From an uncultured delta proteobacterium (lineage in GTDB: Bacteria > Desulfobacterota > Syntrophorhabdia > Syntrophorhabdales > Syntrophorhabdaceae), in assembly GCA_903872255.1 (NCBI GenBank), contig CAIQJW010000234.1, positions 1 through 23,255 of the forward strand: DNA of 23,255 bases, given 5' to 3'. Under the pieces are notes generated by a model, which saw nothing but the letters and a program-made list of their open reading frames with translations, made no database searches and was not told the origin of the DNA. Numbering within the stretch: the stretch's first letter is position 1; the number at the start of each line of letters is the position of its first letter. Positions 7,707-14,428 of the stretch are shown here, piece after piece. Made by a program: the position numbers and the translations under genes.

Positions 7707-8284
7707 TACCGGCTTTGCCTCTGCCATTCTCTAATAAGCACCATTGCCCGTTCGGAAGCCTCGCTGTTCGCCCACAGTCCGCGCTTCATTTTCTTCGCGG
7801 TATCCTGGGCCTGCAAATACACGGTCATGGCGGGAAAAGGATACACCGTATACGCCATCACGAGGCCGTCATCGATCATGCCGAGGGCAACATCATGGTC
7901 GTCGGCATAGATCGTGGCAATGTATCGCCCAAATCGGTCTTTAGCGCTATTATTCAGCATTATTCGCAAGGGTTTGTTCGCGAGCGTCCGCTCAAGCGCC
8001 TCAAAAGCAGCTTTCGCGTAAGGGCTGACAATATCTTTTTCTATCTTTGCATCAAAGGATTTTATACCCAGTATCCGGAGATGGACCGGCTTCTGTCCCT
8101 CTTCGGCAACCAGAACGGTATCCCCGTCAACCACGCGGACGAGGTGTACTATAGCGCCATTCCCGACCTTTCCATCGTGGCCGCTGATGGCCATTTGCTG
8201 TGTGTACGCGCCAATCCCGAAAAAGATCGAAGCGCCGACGAGCAGCACTATAAATCCCCAGAAAAACCATGTTGATCGGTTCAT
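7706..8284 (-). CDS. Membrane-anchored thermonuclease-like (SNase) protein
   Basis: The 192 residues comprise an N-terminal membrane anchor (about 6-26) and an SNase fold. RVVDGDTV (50-57) matches the conserved VxDGDT motif and DRFGRYIATIYADD (117-130) matches KYGRGLAYIYADG with its active-site Arg (Arg120). The catalytic loop differs. Staphylococcal nuclease has FRLLLVDTPET, with Arg35, Asp40 and Glu43. Here it reads LRILGIKSFDA, keeping Arg70 but giving Lys75 at the calcium-ligand Asp position and Asp78 at the Glu43 position. Activity may be altered or lost. It would act outside the cytoplasmic membrane. It is co-transcribed with the K+ channel gene (TAATG junction). No Shine-Dalgarno precedes the ATG; see the promoter entry. 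Confidence 0.86.
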   Translation of the reverse strand: MNRSTWFFWGFIVLLVGASIFFGIGAYTQQMAISGHDGKVGNGAIVHLVRVVDGDTVLVAEEGQKPVHLRILGIKSFDAKIEKDIVSPYAKAAFEALERTLANKPLRIMLNNSAKDRFGRYIATIYADDHDVALGMIDDGLVMAYTVYPFPAMTVYLQAQDTAKKMKRGLWANSEASERAMVLIREWQRQSR

Positions 8285-8290
8285 GCTGGG

Positions 8291-8319
8291 ATTCTATCGC
8301 AAAGGAACGATGGTTTCAA
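8291..8319 (-). promoter_or_regulatory. Sigma-70-type promoter for nuclease-channel pair, probably leaderless
   Basis: On the minus strand TTGAAA (8314-8319) and TAGAAT (8291-8296) are separated by exactly 17 nt, each 5/6 to consensus. The expected start site, about 7 nt past the -10, falls at or next to the A of the nuclease ATG (8284). The transcript would therefore have essentially no 5' leader, which fits the lack of any Shine-Dalgarno there. Confidence 0.6.
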
Positions 8320-8358
8320 CCAAAGACATGCTTTATGTGACGGAATTACCCTCACTTT

Positions 8359-8512
8359 CCGTCACCCCGGCTTGCCGGGGTCCAGTGTCTTTCAATGTTG
8401 TTATGACTGGTTAAGGGAAGGTATTATTTGAGATATGTATACCAGAAGTTATTAATATGATTGATGAAAGGAAACTACAAAGACACTGGATCCCGGTAAA
8501 CCGGGATGACGG
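8359..8512. repeat. MITE-like inverted-repeat element, copy A
   Basis: The terminal arms 8359-8392 and 8479-8512 are reverse complements with 30 of 34 positions matching, around an 86-nt AT-richer core without coding potential. Each arm is also a small palindrome (ACCCCGG-CTTG-CCGGGGT and ATCCCGG-TTTA-CCGGGAT) followed by the constant inner sequence TCCAGTGTCTTT. The same arm design occurs at 19253-19372, so this is a dispersed non-coding element. An 11-bp direct repeat GGGATGACGGC follows at 8503-8513 and 8520-8530. The element fills most of the 340-bp gap between the ends of ychF and the nuclease gene. The rest of that gap (8513-8624) shows nothing I recognise. Confidence 0.85.
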
Positions 8513-8624
8513 CGGGTGGGGGATGACGGCAGTGTCGTATGTCTGGAAGTGCAATAGATAACTCTGGATAACGGAATTGGGAATTGCGACACAGTCTCGA
8601 TGCCCCGGGACGCACGGGTGGGGA

Positions 8625-9713
8625 TTAGACGTTGAAGCGGATGTGGAGGATGTCGCCGTCCTCGACGGTGTATTCCTTTCCTTCCAATCGGAGCAATCCC
8701 TTTTCGCGCGCTGCATGTTCGCTTCCGCAGGAAATGAAGTCGTCAATATTTATGACCTCGGCCCGGATAAAGCCTTTCTCCATATCGGTATGGATCTTGC
8801 CGGCTGCTTTGACGCACTGAGTGCCGTGTGGGATCGTCCAGGCACGCATTACTTTTCCCACGATCGTATAAAAAGTGATAAGGTTCAAAATGCGGTAGCC
8901 CACGTGGATGATCTTTTCGATTGAGAATTCTTTCATGCCGTATAATTCCATGTAGGATGATCTTTCTTCTTCCGGAAGGACGCCGAGGTCCTGCTCCAGC
9001 TTGCCGGATATATAAACAACTTCCCTACCCCGCTGTCTGGCGGCATCCTCGACCTTCGCCACAGGTGTATCGGCAAGCGCATCTTCATCAACGTTGGCTA
9101 TATAAAAAAGCGGCTTTGTTGTTATCAGGTCAAAGCTATCGATAACATGCCTTTCATTTTCGTCGAAATCCTCCATCGTCACGAAACGGCCGGAGTCGAG
9201 ATACCTTTTGATCCGCATAAGGAGCTCCATTTCCGCCTCGCCTTTGTCCCTGGATATCTTCGCAAGGCGTTCTATCTTTCTTATGCGGTCTTCAACGATC
9301 TCCAGGTCCGAGATGATTATCTCGGTTTCAACGATATCCATGTCCCTCGCGGGATCTATACCTTCATAGACGTGGGGCACCTGGCCGGCGCTGAATGCCC
9401 GTATGACATGGGCAACGGCATCGACATTGCGGATATGTGCGAGAAACCTGTTGCCGAGGCCTTCTCCCTTGTGGGCATCCTTGATGAGGCCGGCGATATC
9501 GACAAATTGAATAGTGGTTTCGACCACCTTTTCGGGCTGAAGTAATTTCGCCAGGCGGAACAATCTGCGATCGGGTACCGGGACTACACCCACATTCGGA
9601 TCGATCGTGCAGAAGGGATAAGGCTGGCATGGAACGGCGAGAGATGTTAAGGCGTTAAAGATGGTAGATTTTCCTGAATTGGGAAGGCCTATAAAACCGC
9701 ATGAGAAACTCAT
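8625..9713 (-). CDS. ychF: YchF, redox-regulated P-loop ATPase of the Obg family
   Basis: YchF/Ola1 is a ribosome-associated NTPase that prefers ATP. The 362-residue length is normal. The P-loop is GLPNSGKST at residues 9-17, the G3 region is FVDIAGLIKDAHKGEGLGN, and the position of the guanine-specificity NKxD motif reads NVDE, as expected for ATP preference. The C-terminal TGS domain ends in EYTVEDGDILHIRFNV. It is the last gene of the prs-rplY-pth-ychF run and starts 10 nt after the pth stop. Confidence 0.97.
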   Translation of the reverse strand: MSFSCGFIGLPNSGKSTIFNALTSLAVPCQPYPFCTIDPNVGVVPVPDRRLFRLAKLLQPEKVVETTIQFVDIAGLIKDAHKGEGLGNRFLAHIRNVDAVAHVIRAFSAGQVPHVYEGIDPARDMDIVETEIIISDLEIVEDRIRKIERLAKISRDKGEAEMELLMRIKRYLDSGRFVTMEDFDENERHVIDSFDLITTKPLFYIANVDEDALADTPVAKVEDAARQRGREVVYISGKLEQDLGVLPEEERSSYMELYGMKEFSIEKIIHVGYRILNLITFYTIVGKVMRAWTIPHGTQCVKAAGKIHTDMEKGFIRAEVINIDDFISCGSEHAAREKGLLRLEGKEYTVEDGDILHIRFNV

Positions 9714-9723
9714 GGCCTGCCGC

Positions 9724-10281
9724 TCACTCCGGGCCGCGTTTATTGTAGATGCTCATAGCCTTCGAGGCGCCCCCCGACACAAAGACATCCAGGGCTTCGC
9801 ACGCTATATCGATGATCTCTGCAAGTTCATGCTGCTTCTCGTACTCGAAGCGTGACAGGACATATTCTTCCGCGGGAATTGCAGGGTTTCGTCCGATGCC
9901 TATTTTGAGACGATAAAAATCCTGGGTTCCCAGACTCTCGATTATCGAACGGACACCTTTATGCCCCCCGTCCCGGCCGCCAAGGCGTATCCTTAACTTG
10001 CCGAAATCCATATCGAGATCGTCGTGGATAATGATGATCGAATCCGGCGGGATAGAAAATTTCTGGACCAGTTTGGCAACCGGACCGCCGGACAGGTTCA
10101 TGTATGTATCGGGTTTTGCAAGGACCAGGTCGTCTTTCGACCCGATCCTGCAACCCGAATCCTTCTTTTTAACCGGAATCTTGAAGCGTTCCGAAAAGCG
10201 GTCTATCACGAGATAACCGATGTTATGCCGTGTAAACGTATATTCCGAGCCTTTATTGCCAAGCCCGCACAGTAGATGCAA
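9724..10281 (-). CDS. pth: Peptidyl-tRNA hydrolase
   Basis: Pth frees tRNA from prematurely released peptidyl-tRNAs. The 185 residues carry GLGNKGSEYTFTRHNIG with the catalytic His (TRHN), KPDTYMNLSG with the substrate-binding Asn, and IIHDDLDMDFGKLRIR with the active-site Asp. The loop reads GGHKGVRSI where E. coli has GGHNG; Lys at that site is a familiar natural variant. The start is TTG at 10281, since no ATG or GTG fits the conserved N terminus. Its ribosome-binding site GAGGAG lies in the last codons of rplY, 10 nt upstream, suggesting translational coupling. Confidence 0.96.
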   Translation of the reverse strand: MHLLCGLGNKGSEYTFTRHNIGYLVIDRFSERFKIPVKKKDSGCRIGSKDDLVLAKPDTYMNLSGGPVAKLVQKFSIPPDSIIIIHDDLDMDFGKLRIRLGGRDGGHKGVRSIIESLGTQDFYRLKIGIGRNPAIPAEEYVLSRFEYEKQHELAEIIDIACEALDVFVSGGASKAMSIYNKRGPE

Positions 10282-10288
10282 TGAGCTG

Positions 10289-10909
10289 TTACTCCTCTTT
10301 CTCCTCTACGGAAGCCTCCGGCGTCTCAACAGCGACCCTCTTCTCTTCCACTGTCGGCGGTATGATGCTGAGGATGGCTATCTCGCCATGCTCGACCAGT
10401 TTCACGCCCGGAAGGGAAATATCGCTGACATGGATCGAATCGCCGATATCGAGTTCCGAAATATCGAATAAGATCTCTTCAGGGATCTGATCGGGGAGAC
10501 ACTCGACCCGTATCGATCTCAGATGGATGTCGATAATCCCGCCGAGAACCTCGCCTTTGGCTTTTCCCGTAAGATGGATAGGAACTTCTACCTCAACGGT
10601 ATGTTCCATGGAAACCTGGAAAAAATCGATGTGCATGATAACTGTTCCCAGGCCGTTCCGCTGTATTGCCTTCACCATTACGGGCCTTTTATCAGCGGCC
10701 GTGTCTTCCTGGATCTCCATATTGAAGATGACATTCCTTTTCATGTGACGGGTAATATGCTCCCAATCCCGTGCCGAGATAGTTATCGAAACCGGCTCGA
10801 TATTGGTCCCGTAAAGAACTGCCGGTATCCGTCCAGCTCCCCTGAGTTTACGCGCGACGCCCTTGCCTGTCGCATTTCTTCTGTCTGCTTTGATCAAAAC
10901 CTGTTCCAT
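10289..10909 (-). CDS. rplY: Ribosomal protein bL25, Ctc/TL5 type
   Basis: This is a 5S-rRNA-binding protein of the large subunit. The 206 residues have the N-terminal L25 domain (about 1-95, with RKLRGAGRIPAVLYG) and the C-terminal TL5/CTC beta domain (about 98-185, with VEVPIHLTGKAKGE), then an acidic Glu-rich tail. This long form is the general-stress Ctc type. A strong GGAGGA lies 5 nt before the ATG. It sits 14 nt after prs and 7 nt before pth, an arrangement conserved in many bacteria. Confidence 0.97.
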   Translation of the reverse strand: MEQVLIKADRRNATGKGVARKLRGAGRIPAVLYGTNIEPVSITISARDWEHITRHMKRNVIFNMEIQEDTAADKRPVMVKAIQRNGLGTVIMHIDFFQVSMEHTVEVEVPIHLTGKAKGEVLGGIIDIHLRSIRVECLPDQIPEEILFDISELDIGDSIHVSDISLPGVKLVEHGEIAILSIIPPTVEEKRVAVETPEASVEEKEE

Positions 10910-10923
10910 GCTGTTCCTCCCAA

Positions 10924-11859
10924 CTATATAAACAACGAACTTACGGATGCATCACTGTGTATTCGCTTGATAGCTTCACCGAGAATAGGCGATACATCCA
11001 AAACTTTTATCTTTTTCGATTCCCTTCCCTCTTCCGAAAGAGGGATCGTATTTGTTGCTATTAATTCCTTAAGCGGAGAATTATTTATACTTTCAATGGC
11101 CTTGCCCGAAAGCACGGGATGTGTACAGCACGCATAGGCCACTTTTGCCCCGCCATCAATAAGGGCCTGCGCCGCCTTCACGATCGTCCCGCCGGTATCG
11201 ATCATATCGTCGATCAATATGGCCGTTCTGCCCCTGACATCGCCAATGACATGCATAACCTTAGATTCATTAGCTTTTTCCCGCCTCTTGTCAATTATCG
11301 CGATAGTGGCGTTGATCCTTTTTCCCAATTCCCTGGCGCGTTCCACGCCGCCTGCATCCGGAGAAACAACGACAATATCCCCGGAGATCTTTTTTATGTA
11401 ATCGAACTGAACGGGAAGAGCGTAAAGATGGTCGACGGGTATATCAAAAAAACCCTGGATCTGACCGGCATGGAGGTCCATTGCGAGTATCCTCGAAGCA
11501 CCGGCTACGGTTACGAGGTTGGCAACAAGCCGTGCCGAAATAGATGTCCGCGGGATTACCTTCCGGTCCTGCCGGGCATACCCGTAATACGGCATAACAA
11601 CCGTTATTCTTCCGGCTGACGCCCTCTTCAGGGCATCGATCATGATAAGAAGTTCCATCAGGTTATGATTTACCGGAGGACATGTCGACTGTACCACAAA
11701 TGTATCCATCCCGCGCACACTTTCATCGATCGAAACCTGTATCTCGCCATCACTGAATTGATTGACCCGCGATTTTGCAAGCTTGATCCCGAGATACTCG
11801 GTGATCTTGTATGCTAATTCCGGATTCGCATTGCCAGTCAATATTCTGAGTTTATCCAC
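10924..11859 (-). CDS. prs: Ribose-phosphate pyrophosphokinase (PRPP synthetase)
   Basis: It makes PRPP from ribose 5-phosphate and ATP for nucleotide, His and Trp synthesis. The 311 residues contain MPYYGYARQDRK of the ATP site, SPDAGGVERA, the catalytic flexible loop around IDKRREKANES, and the PRPP-binding loop AILIDDMIDTGGTIV. All are canonical for class I enzymes. The start is GTG at 11859 with GGAGG 7 nt upstream, only about 23 nt downstream of tRNA-Gln, so the tRNA and prs are likely on one transcript. Confidence 0.98.
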   Translation of the reverse strand: MDKLRILTGNANPELAYKITEYLGIKLAKSRVNQFSDGEIQVSIDESVRGMDTFVVQSTCPPVNHNLMELLIMIDALKRASAGRITVVMPYYGYARQDRKVIPRTSISARLVANLVTVAGASRILAMDLHAGQIQGFFDIPVDHLYALPVQFDYIKKISGDIVVVSPDAGGVERARELGKRINATIAIIDKRREKANESKVMHVIGDVRGRTAILIDDMIDTGGTIVKAAQALIDGGAKVAYACCTHPVLSGKAIESINNSPLKELIATNTIPLSEEGRESKKIKVLDVSPILGEAIKRIHSDASVSSLFI

Positions 11860-11882
11860 TCAAGAACCTCCTGAGAATTATG

Positions 11883-11954
11883 CTGGGGCGGGAGGATTCG
11901 AACCTCCGAATGCAGGCTCCAAAGGCCTGAGTCTTACCGCTTGACGACACCCCA
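11883..11954 (-). tRNA. tRNA-Gln (anticodon UUG)
   Basis: The cloverleaf folds cleanly: acceptor TGGGGTG with CGCCCCA (one G-U pair), anticodon stem CAGGC/GCCTG enclosing CTTTGGA with anticodon TTG, and T arm GGAGG-TTCGAAT-CCTCC. The discriminator base is G73, as expected for tRNA-Gln. The bases after it are CAT rather than CCA, so the CCA end must be added after transcription. It lies between the spoVG remnant (6 nt away) and prs, co-oriented with both. Confidence 0.96.
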
Positions 11955-11960
11955 ATAAAT

Positions 11961-12081
11961 TTATGATTGCGGACCGCCCACTTCCAGTTTATAGGCCCCG
12001 AGAACACTATCTTCTATCAGAGGCATATGCCTCCACCCGTTTCTCATCAACAGGGAATACCTTGACATCCGTGATCTGCAT
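11961..12081 (-). pseudogene. spoVG: spoVG remnant: N- and C-terminal ends kept, middle deleted
   Basis: SpoVG is a small (about 85-95 aa) RNA/DNA-binding regulator. From ATG 12081 the frame reads MQITDVKVFPVDEKRVEAYA, a typical SpoVG N terminus, then runs out at TAG (12007). In the next frame, from about 12020, comes LIEDSVLGAYKLEVGG up to TAA at 11961, which matches the SpoVG C-terminal helix (compare IQDAVLNEYHRLG in Bacillus). The central FVV...GLFVAMPS...FRDIAHP core, about 45-50 residues, is absent. This is an internal, frame-breaking deletion. The start still overlaps the ispE stop as TGATG, and GGAGGGG lies 8 nt upstream, so only the body was lost. Confidence 0.75.
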
Positions 12082-12938
12082 CAGTGTACCCCTCCCTGTA
12101 CGCTATGTGCAATAAAAACAGTCCACATCTCGTTTATTGCCGACAACGATGCCAGACGCGCTTCTTCTTCATTATCGAAGACAGCGAACACCGATGAACC
12201 GCTTCCGCTCATCAGCGAACCGAGGGCCCCGGTGCCTTTCAGGACATCCTTGATGCTTTGAACTTGCGGACACATTTTAATAGCGGCCTGCTCAAGATCG
12301 TTTTCAAGAATGCGCGCGATTTCACCAGGATTGCTGAAATTCCCCATCAATTTAATATCATTGTGCTCCTTTGTCAATACGATTCTCAAGCCCTCATAGA
12401 CAGCCTTTGTCGATATGCTGACATTAGGATAAACAATAACGTACCACATATGCGGCAGGACCACCGGGTTGATAATGTCGCCGATCCCTTCCATAATGCA
12501 TGGCCGTCCATGAAGGAAAAGAGGCACATCTGCACCGATCCGGCCCCCGATAGCATTTAGTTCCTCTTTCGTGATGCCGAGCTCCCAGTGCGAGTTCAAT
12601 TCCTTCAATACAGCGGCCGCATTGCTGCTCGGCCCGCCAAGCCCGCTTCCGATAGGGATCTTCTTTTCGATGAATATGCGGATGCCGCGCCTGACCCCGG
12701 TTGTTTCCTTAAGGGCCCTGACGGCGCGAAATACGGTATTGCCCTCTCCCCGGGGAAGAACATTCCTGTCATCTTCCAGGATGATCTCGTTCCCTGGAAT
12801 GTCTTCGATATGGATAATGTCCGATAACGAGATAATATCGACGAGGCTTTGCAGATTATGATAGCCGTCCGGACGCCGGGACAGGACCTTCAAATAGAGA
12901 TTGACCTTTGCGGGAGACAGGACGACCGACGTTTTCAT
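12081..12938 (-). CDS. ispE: 4-diphosphocytidyl-2-C-methyl-D-erythritol kinase
   Basis: IspE phosphorylates CDP-ME in the MEP isoprenoid pathway. The 285 residues are a GHMP kinase: substrate motif SPAKVNLYLKVLSRRPDGYH near the N terminus, the ATP loop IPIGSGLGGPSSNAAAV (about 92-108), and the C-terminal GSLMSGSGSSVFAVF. Length is normal. It begins 5 nt after the rng stop and its stop overlaps the ATG of the spoVG remnant. Confidence 0.97.
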   Translation of the reverse strand: MKTSVVLSPAKVNLYLKVLSRRPDGYHNLQSLVDIISLSDIIHIEDIPGNEIILEDDRNVLPRGEGNTVFRAVRALKETTGVRRGIRIFIEKKIPIGSGLGGPSSNAAAVLKELNSHWELGITKEELNAIGGRIGADVPLFLHGRPCIMEGIGDIINPVVLPHMWYVIVYPNVSISTKAVYEGLRIVLTKEHNDIKLMGNFSNPGEIARILENDLEQAAIKMCPQVQSIKDVLKGTGALGSLMSGSGSSVFAVFDNEEEARLASLSAINEMWTVFIAHSVQGGVH

Positions 12939-12943
12939 GACCC

Positions 12944-14428
12944 TTAAAGTATTCCTTCTATCTGAAACTTGTCGTTCGCAAAATTGGGGTTTGCTATAAG
13001 GTTTACCTTGGTACCGTACGTCGATTCTATCTGCTCAAGCGACGTCCTTTCTTCCTCGTACAGCAGGTTGGCAACGTCCGTTGAAAGGTAGATATTGAAG
13101 ATCTTTCCTTCTCCCTTCCTGCATGCGCTCCTGAGCTCCCTCAAGACCTCATAGCAGACGGTGTAACGGGATTTAACATACCCGGAACCCTCACAGTTCG
13201 GGCATACCTCAGTCAGCAGGTTCACAACATTATGGCGCGTGCGTTTCCTGGTAAGCTGAACAAGCCCCAGTTCGCTGATAGGATATGCGAACGTTTTGAT
13301 CCGGTCCTTTTTCAACGTATCCATCAATGACTGAAAAACGGTTTCACGCGATTCCTTGCGTTCCATATCGATAAAATCAACGATGATGATCCCGCCTATA
13401 TTGCGAAGACGTATCTGGTATGCGATCTCTTTGACGGCCTCAAGATTTGTCCGCAGGATGGTATCCTCGAGGTCTTTCTTTCCCAGGTACCTGCCGGTGT
13501 TGACATCGATAACGGTGAGTGCTTCGGTATAATCGAGGACTATGTAGCCGCCGGATTTGAGCCATATTTTTCTTTGCAGGAGCTTCGCTATTTCCATTTC
13601 GATGCCGTAGACCTCAAAGATGGGATCTCTCTCATCGAAATAGACAACTTCACATCCCTCTTCGGGAAGATATTCTTTCAGGAATTGCTCAAGCCTTTTA
13701 TGAATGAACTCATCATCGACGATGACCTTCTTCAGATTGTGGGAATGGAGGTCCCGGACGACCCGGAATATTATCCCGAGTTCCTGGTGCAGAATGGCCG
13801 GCGCACGTGACCCTTTTGCCTTTTCCTGTATGCTCTCCCATATACGCTTCAAGAAATTAAGATCGGTTTCGAGTTCGTCCGCGCTCTTGCCTTCAGATGC
13901 GGTCCTGCCGATAAGCCCGTATCCCTTGGGGCATATATCCTTCATTACAGCGGCAAGCCGTTTCCTCTCCTCTTCATCCTCGATCTTCCGGGACACACCA
14001 ATATGGTTCGTTCCGGGCATGAGTACCAGAAGCCTTCCCGGCAGTGTGACCTTTGACGTAACCCGCGTGCCCTTCTGCCCGATAGGTTCCCGTGACACCT
14101 GGACGATAAGTTCCTGGCCATCCTCGAGAACGCCCTCGATACGCTCGCCCGCCTCGAAATGAAAATCCGAGCTGTCAAATGCTTCATACATCATGCCGTC
14201 GAGTATAATATCGCCGACATAGAGAAACGCCGATTTCTCGAGCCCTATGTCAATGAACGCGGCATCCATCCCGGGAACGATCCGCACGACCTTCCCTTTA
14301 TAAATACTGCCGACCATGCTGCGGTCATTTTTCTTTTCGATAAAAAACTCTACAAGGGTACCATTCTCAAGAAAGGCGATCCTCGTTTCACTGTACGTAA
14401 CGTTTATAACAAGTTCAGATGCCATCAT
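12944..14428 (-). CDS. rng: Ribonuclease G (RNase E/G family)
   Basis: This endoribonuclease processes rRNA and mRNA. The 494 residues have an S1 domain (about 36-125, GSIYKGKVVRIVPGMDAAFIDIG), then the RNase H-like and catalytic core with the metal-binding aspartates in LTVIDVNTGRY and IIIVDFIDM, and the zinc-link CPNCEGSG (C-x2-C). There is no long C-terminal scaffold, so it is RNase G-like rather than full RNase E. The ATG lies inside the end of the TIGR03960 gene (14 nt overlap). TIGR03960 and rng are neighbours in many genomes. Confidence 0.96.
   Translation of the reverse strand: MMASELVINVTYSETRIAFLENGTLVEFFIEKKNDRSMVGSIYKGKVVRIVPGMDAAFIDIGLEKSAFLYVGDIILDGMMYEAFDSSDFHFEAGERIEGVLEDGQELIVQVSREPIGQKGTRVTSKVTLPGRLLVLMPGTNHIGVSRKIEDEEERKRLAAVMKDICPKGYGLIGRTASEGKSADELETDLNFLKRIWESIQEKAKGSRAPAILHQELGIIFRVVRDLHSHNLKKVIVDDEFIHKRLEQFLKEYLPEEGCEVVYFDERDPIFEVYGIEMEIAKLLQRKIWLKSGGYIVLDYTEALTVIDVNTGRYLGKKDLEDTILRTNLEAVKEIAYQIRLRNIGGIIIVDFIDMERKESRETVFQSLMDTLKKDRIKTFAYPISELGLVQLTRKRTRHNVVNLLTEVCPNCEGSGYVKSRYTVCYEVLRELRSACRKGEGKIFNIYLSTDVANLLYEEERTSLEQIESTYGTKVNLIANPNFANDKFQIEGIL

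Noticed and set aside
7574..8275. Open frame on + strand (233 codons)
   Set aside because: It is antisense to the nuclease and channel genes, whose domains are clear on the other strand.
9724..10281. Defective Pth because GGHNG reads GGHKG
   Set aside because: Catalytic His, Asn and Asp are present, and Lys at this site is a common natural variant as far as I know.
10523..11137. Open frame on + strand (204 codons)
   Set aside because: It spans antisense across rplY and prs, with unlikely composition and no family features.
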